From Rotaria macrura (lineage: Eukaryota; Rotifera; Eurotatoria; Philodinida; Philodinidae): DNA of 64,000 nt. Positions 52,869-64,000 of this stretch are shown in pieces. The DNA is taken from the NCBI GenBank assembly GCA_900239685.1, contig OENT01000699.1, forward strand, positions 1-64,000, written 5' to 3'. Under the pieces are notes generated by a model. The model made no database searches. It had not been told where the DNA came from and saw only the letters and a list, made by a program, of their open reading frames with translations. A program made the position numbers and the translations under genes. Each line of letters begins with the position of its first letter. The first letter of the stretch is position 1.

Positions 52869-55821
52869 CTTGATTTCATGTTTTAACTGTATTTTTTGGG
52901 GTTTATTTGTATGTGATTTGTTATACACAATAAAATTGATAAGAGCCTAGCACTAATTATTTTTCGAAATTCTTTGATTTATTAAAAGATACTTGATTTT
53001 CCTATGAATTAGGAGATGATGTTCCATTGTATGAGATCGATTCATTTCGAACGATACGAAATTGCTGAGTGTAGAAATTTCGTATTGAAGTAGAAGTACG
53101 TAGAGAAATGAGCGCGGTCAGTTCAGTGTCCAAAGGTTGGCACCAGGCCTAAAATATCAAATATGATCAGAATCGAAACATGAACTGATAGGTAACATAT
53201 TCTATGGTTTCAAACAAAAGGTATGATAAATTACATAAATTAAAATTGTCAACGATATAGACAAAATCGATGAAAAGAAAGCCAATAGTGTAGAGCTATT
53301 TTTAGATAATTATATGTAATGTAAAGGTTTATCAATGAACTCTATGATGCCATAAATCTAGACTGACATAATCTATCTATCGATGTTCGTGTCATATAAA
53401 ATAGAACGAAGTCTCTTTCGTAGATCAAAAACATATCCATCCAACTCTGGCAATGACCCAGTAAGAAATTAGTTTAAGTTGTTGCAATTCAATATAAGAT
53501 TGAACGATATTATATATAAGGGGCTAAACCATAAGTAAAAATTCAAGAGAATCATTATTAAATTCAACCGATGCTTGAAATCAATATTTTTATTACTGAC
53601 AAAACTTATTTTACTGATTCGAGGTACTATTCTATTTAGAGTATTTCATGAATACTATTGTTAGAATATGATAAATGACTTTGCTAATTTATTCTATTGA
53701 ATGATACTTGTGTCATTCAGATACGCATCTTATTTATTTCCGATTCGTCTTCACAAGAAATAAACTGATACTTCTGCTATCATCACACCATGGGAAAACA
53801 GGTTAAAATCCAGTCAACTACGAAATTCGACACATGGGTAGGTATTTTGTACGAATTTCGTTCAACTATTTATTCAAGAAAAAGTATTCATTACGAAACT
53901 TAGTAAATCACTCATGTGTGTAACTAGATATATATGTATATATATATATTCACCTAAAGAACTATTTCTTTAAAATTCTTTAGAAGTAATTATTAACACG
54001 TTCAGATTTTAATAATAAAAAGATCACACACTGTTTTACTAGAAATTCGCATGATTCTTACTTTCGAAATATTGTAACGTACGAATAATACTGAGAAAAT
54101 TTGGTTGCTTTCGTTGAATCCATATTTCATCAATATTTATTAAAGACTATCTACTCGTATCGTAGAATGAAAGATTTATTTACTCACCAATTATTTTTCC
54201 TAACACATATTTTTCTGTTTTCATATTATGATTCACGTTGGTTTTTAATCTGTTCATGTGGAATCATCATGAATTTTCTTGCCCCACAGGTTTCTTACAC
54301 TGCCAACATTCAGATTAACCGTATTTTCACATAGCTTACTTACAATGGAAGAATATAAATACGTCATTTGCATGGGTCACACTAGAGAGTCGTGTTTTGA
54401 AATGTTAACACATAAACAGTTAGGTTGATGTCTTGCTATCATGCACGATGTAGCCTGCAATTTTTAATAGGCTAAATCTTTTTCGTAAATAAGGAATCAG
54501 TAAAAAATTTTGTGTAGCTTGTAAAGTCAAAACTTTTATTAATTTACTGCTCGATTGAAAAGAATCTCGTACAACCAATGATGAATCGAACATGATTGTA
54601 TTTGATGTCTACATACGGATAATTTTCATCAATATCCTGAAATGATTTATAAACTTCTAATTTACAACCGAAATGTGTTACAATACGCACGAAGTATAAG
54701 AAATATGTATGATAAATAGAACAGAAGAAACTATATAGGAAGTAAAATAGGACAATATATTAATTTAATACTGCTTAACATTTATTTTTCTAAACTAAAT
54801 TTGAAAGCTGCTCTCTCGAAAAGACTTGGACAATAAATTTCAACGTTTATAAAGCAATATCGACAAATGGATGTCATTATTATTTAATAGTTCTAATTGC
54901 AAAATACAACTAGCTAGGAGTATTGAATCAGAGAATGAGAATTCAGGAAAACTATTTTATCTATTGAAAAGTGCGTACACGATATGAACTATGGTTTTTA
55001 ATAAAAAACATTGTTCACTAAGTGTCGATAGAAGATCGCAACAACCCTTACAAAAAACTTCTTCGTTACTAGTTCTCATAAAAGGGGACTATTTTATTAT
55101 TATTATAATTATATTGTTCATGACATATTCCACTTACGATAACCTTAAGCACTTTTAGACAGTAATTAAATATCGTGTGAAGGAGTAGAAATATGTGTGT
55201 GAACTAATTAAAAAAAATAAGATTTTCAATCAAGAAAGGTCTTGTGCAGAAAGACGTATGAATGATTAATTTTAAAATTAAACAGCAGATCTACCTTTTT
55301 TTTCTGCCGATTCACAAATAAAGTTAGACATACTTTTTATTTAAAAAATATATATATATATATTGGAGTATTCTACAAGAAAGTCATGTTAGAGTGTAGA
55401 AATTGAAAAGTACTACACAATGATTCGTCTTTGATATTTTATCATAGTAAAAAAAAACGACAAGACTAATCCGATGTTTAGAATGGTATTCTATTTCGAG
55501 TAAGAATTGTTTTTATTTCACCAGATAATGTTCATAATGAAGATACATTTATTGAAAAACTAGTTTATTCTATTCGATATTTTGAAAAAATAACATGATG
55601 TATGATTATTGTATGAAGTTACGCGTCAACAAACAAAACTAATATTTGACATTGACGCATACGGTAAGAAAAAGAAACCGCAACCACAGTAAAACGTTTC
55701 AGTTTACTGCTTGATGTAAAATTATTAAAAAGAACACTCATTTTCAAAATAGTAAATAATTTTCTAGTTTATAATGAAACGAAAATACAAGCATTAAATT
55801 CATACGTATAATAAATGCAAT
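52869..55821. other. 3-kb intergenic stretch, no gene seen
   Basis: After the CAPS2-like poly(A) signal the sequence is AT-rich with short (TA)n runs near 53933-53950 and 55349-55364. No conserved coding sequence, tRNA or mobile-element end was recognised. Confidence 0.5.
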
Positions 55822-56043
55822 TTAATGGGTAATCTTCTTATGCTTTTTCTTTTCTGATTGTGATTTAATTGTCAATGGTTTTTCTAGGTTTTTCTTCGTT
55901 GAAACTGTTCTTGATTGGACTGAATCCATTCTACATTTGCATCGCTGATCTTGAGGTACCCCCCATAAGGCTTGCTCAATATGTTGTCCACAACCTCTCC
56001 ATGTTGATTTGCCACATGTATCACAAACCGCTCTCATACACAT
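55822..56043 (-). CDS. Small conserved Cys-rich (probably zinc-binding) protein
   Basis: A single-exon 73-aa protein starting at the ATG at 56043. The first half carries CDTCGKSTWRGCGQHIEQ and then VPQDQRCKC, giving C7, C10, C18, H21, C35 and C37; such a set could hold one zinc ion. The combination of CxxC, a W-x-GCG-x-H stretch and a final CxC belongs to a small family of unknown function that I recall from fungi, plants and animals. The C-terminal half is a Lys-rich tail (SEKKKHKK). The same DNA is open on the plus strand (55869-56267), but that frame shows no family pattern. It is divergent from the DHHC gene, 287 bp apart, so the two probably share promoter sequence. Function unknown. Confidence 0.78.
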   Translation of the reverse strand: MCMRAVCDTCGKSTWRGCGQHIEQALWGVPQDQRCKCRMDSVQSRTVSTKKNLEKPLTIKSQSEKKKHKKITH

Positions 56044-56330
56044 CTTTGTATTTGTTTGCGCTTTGTTCGAAAAACTCCGATGAAAGAAAAATGGATAAAT
56101 CGGTCGTTTTACAATACTGTTTATATACCATCGGATGTAACGATACACTGCCCTTTTCACCATATGATCATAATGCGCGTTATGAGAAAGAGGTTTGTAC
56201 CCAAAGTCGAAAGATTAATACAGTATCAATAGGAAAGAACAAAAATAAAAAACAAGTGCATTTGTAAAATGATGAACAATATATTGATACGTAGATTGAA
56301 ATTGTCGCGCGGTTTATATTAGTTTTTAGA

Positions 56331-57452
56331 ATGTTAAGGACATACCTTCAAAAAAGTCAATATGAACATTTATCAAACATGCGTCGTTGGCAAATTCATG
56401 CAGGTTCAAATCATTTCTGTTTTAATGGACATTGCATTACGGGAAGAAATCTTTCCGGTGCTGTACTTATTATTTGTCTTATTTCTGTAACCAATATTGC
56501 TTGGTTAAGTTTTGAATTACCCTTTTTCATGAAAGAATTTAATAATAGTAGTCTATCAATTCTTGTTGTTGGTCTTTTATTGATCTTTTATACGTACAGT
56601 AGGAAGAGAGATGAAAATAGGTTAAAAGATATTTCACGATTTCTATTCGTTAGTATATTTTTTTCGTTCCATGTGTACTGATCCTGGTATCATACAACGT
56701 CCAACATCCCTAGAACGTTCGTTGTTAAGAACACAATTCCATTTAAATTCTCTAACGTCGGATGATTTTACTTATGATATTGAAATTAATAATACTTTAG
56801 TGCAATGTAAATATTGTGTAACATGTCAAATGATTCGACCACCACGCTCATCACATTGTGCTATATGCTCAAATTGTATTTCGATACTCGATCATCATTG
56901 TCCATTTTTAAGTACATGCATCGGTTTGAGAAATTATCGTTTTTTTATTTTATTTCTCTTTTTTTTACTACAAACTGAACTTTTTCTATTTGCAACAAGT
57001 TTAATCAAAGTAGTTTATTTTTGGTTCATATAAACAATCATAATCGAACAAGAAATCTTATGTCTGCTTACTAATTCTAGGTTATAATCTTTGTGAATGA
57101 CCGAAAATTTTCACAATCAATCTTACCATCGATTCCGTCATATTTCATTTTAATTCTAACCGGTTTTAGTGCTCTTTATACGTGTAATCTATTGGGATAT
57201 CAATGCATGATATCAAGTCGAGGTTTAACGACACGTGAAGATGACAAAGGAATTTATGTCAATAAAAATCCGTTTGATGCTCATTCTTGGTTTGTTAATT
57301 TAGCTAGAAAGTTGTGTTCATCATTACCACCGAGTGCTTGTACGTTTACGAGAAAAAGAAATTATCAATCGATAGAAACTCTCGTTTTCCTAGATGGTGC
57401 TCATCGTTTACTCAATCAAACACAATATCGGCTAATTAAAGAAAATATTTAA
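56331..57452 (+). CDS. DHHC protein S-acyltransferase (ZDHHC family)
   Basis: Three exons (56331-56598, 56654-57009, 57081-57452) give 331 aa. Two hydrophobic segments precede the Cys-rich domain and two follow. The start of that domain has the usual CTDPGIIQRP, then CKYCVTCQMIRPPRSSHC, CAICSNC and D169-H170-H171-C172; C172 would carry the acyl group. NYRFF and the TTRE motif (258-261, TTxE type) are also present. Such enzymes attach palmitate to cysteines of membrane proteins at the Golgi or plasma membrane. The N-terminal KRRW-like start (MRRWQIHAGSNHFCFNG) recalls the Erf2/ZDHHC9-14-18 group. Oddly, the usual GNC after DHHC is STC (PFLSTCIG). TTTTTAG lies one base before the ATG. TMEM230 converges on it 102 bp downstream. 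Confidence 0.93.
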
Positions 57453-57554
57453 CTAAAGAAAAAAATAAAAGAAAAAACAAATATACATGTATAGATTTAT
57501 AAAAAAAAAGGATAACAACAATATTGCAATCCGTAATTATCAGTAAATATTTCA

Positions 57555-58330
57555 TCAGAACCAATCTAAATCTGGTATATCAGCATAAGAAAAATTTTCA
57601 TCACCTTTCCATGCCCAATAAGCAATACGTATATGATAGAAACCTGGAAGAAAAATAAGCGAACCAATAAGTATTAATGGCCATGAGCGATCAGTATGCT
57701 GTAAACAGTAAGAAAATCAATCAACAGTGAGAAAGAAAAGAAAAGAAATAAAATACATCACAAAGAGAAAGCTACGAACTTGTGTTTGTATATAGCCAGT
57801 TAATATTAATGAACCTAATGTAATCATTAGAGAGCCAAGAAGGAAGAGAGCAGTTGCTAAGATAATAGCATAAACAGGAATTTTAACTGTTGCTTCGTGA
57901 AACTAAAATCGATAAAAATAAATGCAAATTCTTTTCAAATCAAAATTAACAAGAATGAATCAAAATCAACTTCAATGATACCGCACTCAGTTTTATTTAT
58001 ATGTCAAGAAAAAATTTCAATCAAGGTCATATAGCTACTGTAGAAAGACTGTGGTAATGAAAATACGTGTCGTTTTCGATGAATATTAGAATTGTACTAT
58101 AACTCAATTCAATCAGTGTTTCACTTACTTGTAAGTCCGAATACTGTGACTCGTTTCGTTTAGGATCGTCGTATGAAGAGTCGATACTATCATCACTTTT
58201 TCGTTCGAAAATACTTCTAAAACAGTTGGTACATTAATTTCTAATATACGATAAGAGTATCATTGTCTTATGAATGATTAATGTTTGTGTGTAACTCTTG
58301 GAATTCTTCTGTGTACCTCATCTTGATCAT
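57555..58330 (-). CDS. TMEM230: TMEM230 membrane protein
   Basis: Four exons, 58330-58317, 58216-58129, 57902-57780 and 57698-57555, give 122 aa, about the length of the short human isoform. The soluble N-terminus is acidic and Ser-rich ([16 protein letters not shown]). Two membrane spans follow: the first in exon 3 ([19 protein letters not shown]), the second in exon 4 ([20 protein letters not shown]). The ending [20 protein letters not shown] closely matches TMEM230. The family resides in vesicles and the endosome/Golgi system. The first exon encodes only MIKM plus two bases; an in-frame TGA lies just upstream of its ATG, supporting this start. The gene faces the DHHC gene, stop to stop 102 bp apart. 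Confidence 0.92.
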
Positions 58331-59188
58331 AAATGAATTTCAAGTGAAACAACCAATATGGATAATTGTTTCATACGTTCGTGTTTATTTATTTCTACCT
58401 TAGTAAACGACCTACACAGTTACGCTTCGAAGAATAATAAACAATTTTCTTTTCTGCCTCTTATTCTTTCATCATTATTTGATTATGATTATATTTGTCT
58501 TACCTCGTGGGAGTTTTGGCTCGCTAGAAGAGAAAAAAAAAGAGTAATACATTTTCAGTGTCATGGGAATATAAGAATAAACAAGGAGAATTACAATATG
58601 AAAAATTTTTTGTTCTTGCTATATTTTATTTTCTGATTCAAAAAGTTCATCTCACTTTTTTTTTCTTTTGTTGGTTATTCGAAATCTGTTCATCTGTTTT
58701 CTCTTCCGATTCAATATGAGGAGAGGGCATAACTTGGGTTCTTTTTGGCCGCTGATACATCTGAAGAAACACAAGCGTGAAACTCAATTACATATATATA
58801 TATTTTTTTTTCCGAATATTGTAAGAAAAATTCATTCTTTTGATTGCCAAAAACTACTGCACATACAATAAAAAAAAACAACAAAAAAGACTGCATAAGA
58901 TTAAAATAAACAAAAACGTTGTATGTGTGTATGTGTACATGTATATCGCATCACAACTAAAAAAAATGATAGATAGTTGACTTTCGGGAGATAAAATATG
59001 ACTTAGTATTTGTTTGACTAGTAAAAAGAAAAAAAAATACAACCACAACACTACACACATACAAACAAAGAAAAAGAAGTTTGTTTCTCGGAAACAACAC
59101 AAAACAAATATCTGACAATAGAAGGAGGAGAAAAGAGGACAGAGAAAAAAGAGATCATTTTTCTTTTAATAATCGTGACGACTACATT
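58331..59188. other. Gap between TMEM230 and Ras
   Basis: It holds the Ras 3' flank and TMEM230 upstream sequence, both on the minus strand, with many short A/T runs. No gene is recognised. Confidence 0.5.
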
Positions 59189-60278
59189 TTACATGAGCAT
59201 ACAGCTTCGCTTTTCATTACGTTGTTTTGCACTTTGACTGCGATTATCTTTTAATGATGACGATTTATTTCCGCCAGTATTCGTAGCATTTCCACTACTT
59301 TTATTTTTGCGACCCTTCCGATCTTTTCGTGTACGTTCCTTCTGCAAGAATATAAATTCTTTTCTGTAATAAAAAAAAAGATACATACAATAGTCAACTT
59401 ACATATTTTCGTATTTCTCGTACAAGAGTATAGAATGCTTCTTCGACACCTTGCCGCGTTTTGGCCGATGTTTGTACGAATGGCATCGATAACGATGCCG
59501 CAAAGTCTTTTGCATATGATAAATCAATAGTCCGTGTAGGTAAATCAATTTTATTTCCCACCACTAATTAAATATACATCAATCAAGCCTGCTAATTTTA
59601 CTTAAGTTTTTTTTCATCTTATCTACAATACTTACAAACCATTGGCACATCATCAGCATCTTTAACACGCTTTATCTGTTCACGATACTGTTTTATTTCT
59701 TCGAATGATTTTGCACTATTAACGGCAAACACACATAAAAATCCTTCACCACCACGCATATATTGATCACGCATAGCACTAAAATAAGAAAATATGAAAC
59801 TGGTATGATTCGAAAGACCTATACTCGAACCTATATTCTTCTTGGCCTGCAGTATCCTAGATATATAAAAACAAAATACTATATAGTTTCCATAAATTCA
59901 TTTTCTCTACGTACAAGAATGTCAAGTAGGCAAGTTTCACCGTCAACAACAGCTTGCTTTCGATAGGAATCCTCTAGAATTTTCATATACAATAGAAGCC
60001 TTAAAAAGAAACACACAACATTATCTCGATACCGATTGTTGGATCGTACTCATCGATAAAGCTAGATATTAAACGAAATCAATGGTAATAATAGAAGTAG
60101 GATTCGTATTTCTCAAGACTTACTGATTTTGAATCAGTTGAATAGTTAATGCACTTTTCCCCACGCCGCCAGCTGATGTTATAAAAAAAAGGGAAACAAT
60201 GAATATATAGTATAATTCAATTTAATAAAAGGTATGATCTATTTTACCTCCAACGACGACGAGCTTGTATTCAGTCAT
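59189..60278 (-). CDS. RAS: Ras small GTPase (H/K/N-Ras type)
   Basis: Eight exons: 60278-60248, 60172-60124, 60061-60033, 59973-59915, 59856-59831, 59778-59636, 59563-59403, 59341-59189; 216 aa. The start [19 protein letters not shown] is identical to vertebrate Ras, including G12, G13 and K16. Switch I is DEYDPTIEDSYRK, switch [20 protein letters not shown] with Q61. NKID (116-119) and [20 protein letters not shown] recognise guanine. The protein ends in the CAAX box CMLM for prenylation. It cycles between GDP and GTP at the plasma membrane and drives Raf-MAPK. The hypervariable tail is about 50 residues, roughly twice the vertebrate length, and Lys/Arg/Ser/Asn-rich. Three exons are tiny (26, 29 and 31 nt) with introns of 52-75 nt. 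All key residues are wild type. Confidence 0.97.
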
Positions 60279-63040
60279 AATTTTGCTTAATATTTACTCG
60301 TATTTTTAACTTTTAATGTGTTGTATTGAATACTATATATCTGTATTTGAGTCAATCTGAGGTCTATGGCTACGTATCTATATTTATCTATCTAGATATA
60401 TATATTTATATATATATATGAAAGAAAGAAAGAACGGGAATAAAAATAAAATGCAGTAGTGTTTGCTGTTTTCCGAAAGAATGAGAAGAAAAAGAGCAAT
60501 AGTTGCATATATGTAACAGTAGAAAATTATTTTCTAGAATAAGAATTCGCTACTTACACTGTTTCTGATTCCTATTTGATTGTAGCCCTTGCAACAGATT
60601 GGACAAAGCGTTTGACGTATAGAAACTATATGGTTATAGAGGGCATTCGAAAACAGATTGTTCTAATCGTTGACTGTTCGACGTTCGCTATTTGCAGAGT
60701 TTCAGATGGTATGCTTACCAAAAAGTCACAGCAGAATATATATGAAACGTCGTCTGTTTACGATTTGTACACGACTGAACAAGGAAGCTTAAGTCTAGGT
60801 TGGTAGCCAAGGAGAGACCGAGAGAAATAGAGAGGATGGAGGCGATCAGTTGGTCGCCCATTGTGCCGCTATTTATTAAAACAGGCAATAGGAAAAGAAA
60901 CTATGTGCCACATGTTTCCAATATGAGCAACGTTTATTTAAGACATTATCTTTTCACAACGCAGTCAGTACACTGTGCAGAACAGAGTTATACTGCGTTT
61001 TTAAGATGATTATCATTTTTACAATTGAACAGAACAATAATAGATATTCAACTGCATCTGTTCCTTCTTTCTTTATCATCTAACCTGTTCTAAATTGTAT
61101 TAGGAAAAAATGCATCTTAAAAGTTTTCCCTTCAAATCATTTTTCATCATCGTCAGGTATACTTGATTCAATTGGCAATTAGAATATTGTTTCTTTTTCT
61201 TTCTGCATCAATACAACTGTTAGGAATGTTTGCCGATCAAAAGTTTCAATAGTTCAGATTCAACAAAAGAAGAGATACATATAAACTTAGTATAAATGAA
61301 GTATCAAAATACATATTATTTTTGGATTTCAAATAGAAGCAATCTTCGGTCGTATACAACAGAAAAATTACGAGTGATTTCCGAAAAAATACTTGTAAAT
61401 AAAAGAATGTTTCTGACTAAGCTTCTGAAATACATTTTTTCTACTTTTCCTTGTATCGAAAAATGGATACTCATAGAGTTTTACTGTAGCACCCGAATAC
61501 TTGCTTGACGAAACAATATATATTTATATGGGTATCCAAATTTTGACAAAAGATTTTATATTAGAAACTTAAAATAATTTTTAATTGACGGTAACTTGAA
61601 TGAATAGAGTTCGTCTTCGGTCTCCTTCAATATGAACTATAAAGATTGTTTCCATTTGTATGTAAAACTCTGAGTGACCTGCAACGCAATGTGCTTATTC
61701 TATATACATAATCTCAAAAGAACAAAATATCTCATGAATTTGACAACGATATCGCTTTATCCTAACAGAACGAAGCTCTAGAATAGTGCTTGTCGATGCT
61801 TAATTGACACGAGAAATGTTCATTTATTTTTCGTCAATTTTGAATTCAATTCAATTTTGTTTTTCATATTTTTATTGCTCAAAGATTGTCGTCATCAAAT
61901 GTGCCTATATTTCTAATAATAAACTTTTGACGATACTATAAGAGGCATATTTAATTGACATAGAAGGCACTCGTCTATTAATGATTATCTCCTATTTAAT
62001 ATAGGGCTTCAAGTCATTTGAATAGGTTCTATTTATTCAGAAAGGCTTCACTTGTTCATGTAAACACGCACACATTTAGAACATTGGCTAGACATTTTTC
62101 CATATTTCTTGTCACTATGATTGTTCGATCAGGAACGTAGATCAACAGTTTTTCTAATTTCCTCCGATTGATTATGATTGCTCTCTTGTATACTATGAAT
62201 ATGAATTTTTATGCATAGATTCACAACTAAGGAAGCAGAGAACAATGAATAACGTTTTCAATTGTAGAAAAATAGAATTCTTTATAGGATTGATTCTCAA
62301 AATTAATCTATGAAAATTTTTCCTGCAGTGACTAGTCTATGAAATTCATGACGGGATTCTATTTTCATTCGTAAAATATTTTCAAAAGTGCTACGAATAT
62401 TCGTTAAAAATGTCCAAATCTATAACATACAATATTTTGAGAAATCCATACGAATACTTTTTCAAGTTGAAGAAATCTTGTACATTACTTTAAAAAGATG
62501 TTTTAGATTCTCAATAATTTGAGAATGTACCTTTCAAGCTTCCATCGATCACAATCATATTATGTCCAATAAGAAATAGACTAGTGATGCGAAACGTAGC
62601 ATGAACCAATGTGAAATATCTTGTTTTCTGAGAATATGCTTGTTTCATAAATGAATGCTTGAAAAAATACGGTTGAAATCGTCTTCAATGTTGATTTTAT
62701 CAATAGTTCTTCGAGATATTGGAAATCTCTAGTTTTTTCGTATCTTCTTTATTTTACAGATTAATATTCGGACAGTACATTTTTTTTTCAGATAATCCTG
62801 TTCAGCATTACACAATCTTGAAAACTTTGATGTTTCAAAATATTTGATAGTTCGATAAGGCGGGCACGCAACTATGCAAAATGAACAGATGTTTAAATGT
62901 TATGCATGTTGAAGAAGTAAGTATGGTTGTTTCGGGATGGATCCCAATCAATCACGTTTATTGTAGAGAAATACACCATCACATACCTATACTCTTTTTT
63001 AAATTAGCCTATGAGAAAAACGTACGAAAAATGAAAGAAA
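60279..63040. other. 2.8-kb region upstream of Ras
   Basis: It contains the presumed Ras promoter on its left side, with (TA)n-rich sequence near 60380-60420 followed by an AAAG run, and 3' flank of the aminopeptidase on its right side. No gene is recognised. Confidence 0.45.
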
Positions 63041-64000
63041 TTATAGAACACGATCAGCAATAAACATTTGACAAAGAGCTGGAATAGGACGAGCAGTTGG
63101 TACATTTGGTAATTTTCCGGCACTACCCGCTATGTCAAGATGTGTATAACATAATGGCTTTTCTGAATCACAACCATGTTTATCAAGACCAGATGCTCGT
63201 GCAAGAAACGCAGCAGGATACTGATGACCACGAGAAGTAACATTACTCGGTTTTGTGTTACATTGTAAGATATCCGCTACTTTACTTTTATCTTCGATAA
63301 AATTATAATCCTAAATGATAAGAAAACACCAATCTTATAAATCATTACATATCAGAACAAAACACTGACTTCTCGTCGAACAGTTGAAATTTCGAATGGA
63401 TCACCGACATCTTCACCACAAGTTTGAAGTGTTTGAGCTGTTGCATTTTTTCGTGCTGGCCCATTATCCATTACTGCCTTAGAAGTAAATACGTATATAT
63501 GTATATCAAATAATCTGTCATAAATGATCGTTTTTCTCTACCGTATAATTATCTCCATATGTACGAGCTGCATGTCCAGTAAGTGTTGCTATAGTAAATA
63601 TTTGTGGATTGATTTCTTTTAATGCTAATTCTTTCATGTAACACAATGGATCAGCCATCACTAGACGGCCTAAATTACATGCAGAACTAGTATTTTAAAT
63701 TTCGACGGTCGTTCCTTTTTCCTACCCTCTGCATCTGTATTGCCGACACGAATCAAAACACCAGATCTTGACTTTAAAATTTCATCAGTTACATAACTTT
63801 CTTCACCACAACTGTTACGAGTGACAGCCATAACACCAATAACTTTCAATTTTTTAGGTCTCAATTCTGAAAGAATTTTAAAAAAACCAGCGACATTAGC
63901 AGCCCCACACTTATCATAAGACATGCTTGTCTAGAAAAGAATCTATTTCAATGAAAAATTTGTTTTTCAAATAAAAAAAGAAATTTTATTTACCATAGAA
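63041..64000 (-). CDS. M17 leucyl aminopeptidase family, 3' part (NPEPL1-like)
   Basis: Partial: the gene runs past the right edge, so its N-terminal domain is not seen. Visible exons are >64000-63994, 63930-63726, 63669-63542, 63477-63370 and 63310-63041, about 239 codons ending at TAA. MSYDKCGAANV carries an aspartate that binds metal in this family, and VGNTDAEGRLVMAD is the M17 signature, with D and E as metal ligands and R catalytic. ATLTGHAARTYGD and the terminal HLDIAGSAG follow the family pattern. These enzymes are two-metal exopeptidases, usually hexameric, that release N-terminal residues. NPEPL1 is the closest animal type I recall, but a leucyl aminopeptidase (LAP) type is possible. 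Introns are 56-64 nt. Confidence 0.87.

Noticed and set aside
55869..56267. 132-codon plus-strand ORF overlapping the small Cys-rich gene
   Set aside because: It is antisense to a frame with a clear conserved Cys/His pattern and itself shows no family resemblance.
1..64000. CRISPR array, rRNA, operators or riboswitches
   Set aside because: The window is eukaryotic nuclear DNA with spliced genes; no regularly spaced repeats or rRNA-like sequence was seen.

Overview
The window reads as a metazoan nuclear genome: AT-rich, with intron-containing genes (most introns 50-80 nt, GT-AG) and a clearly animal gene set (Dishevelled, Ras, FAF1, LAMTOR1, ERI1, exosome subunit, CAPS2, TMEM230, DHHC transferase). 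The tight introns, an unusual ERH-type 7TM receptor and AG/ATG junctions suggesting spliced-leader trans-splicing make a bdelloid rotifer the best guess, but that is inference. All exon coordinates were read by eye from reading-frame continuity, splice consensus and family conservation; there is no transcript evidence.

Layout. 1-9.6 kb: gene-poor, with one rhodopsin-like receptor (minus, 2260-3322). 9.6-11.8 kb: a two-exon low-complexity gene I do not recognise (minus). 11.8-20 kb: no gene seen, but a 526-bp hAT-like miniature element with a perfect 8-bp target duplication (18738-19263). 20-24.4 kb (plus): ERI1 followed after 129 bp by exosome subunit EXOSC6/MTR3. 26.7-30.3 kb (plus): Dishevelled with DIX, PDZ and DEP. 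32.3-47.8 kb (minus, in transcription order): LAMTOR1, a FAF1-like gene that keeps the UAS domain but ends without UBX, and a full 17-exon FAF1; the three are separated by only about 189 and 199 bp. A 1.5-kb hAT-like insertion sits in a FAF1 intron and a foldback element in the big intron of the FAF1-like gene. 49.6-52.9 kb (plus): CAPS2-like. 55.8-60.3 kb: a 73-residue Cys-rich protein (minus), DHHC palmitoyltransferase (plus), TMEM230 (minus), Ras (minus). 63.0 kb to the right edge: 3' part of an M17 aminopeptidase (minus).

Themes. Ras and Dishevelled are signalling switches; Ras needs lipidation, and a DHHC enzyme is nearby, though proximity alone implies no link. ERI1 and EXOSC6 both act in RNA 3'-end processing and lie in tandem. 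LAMTOR1 and the two FAF1-type genes form a compact co-oriented block. The most unusual items are the UBX-less FAF1 paralogue, the mobile-element insertions inside introns, the Ras micro-exons with an extended tail, and the repeated AG-at-ATG junctions.
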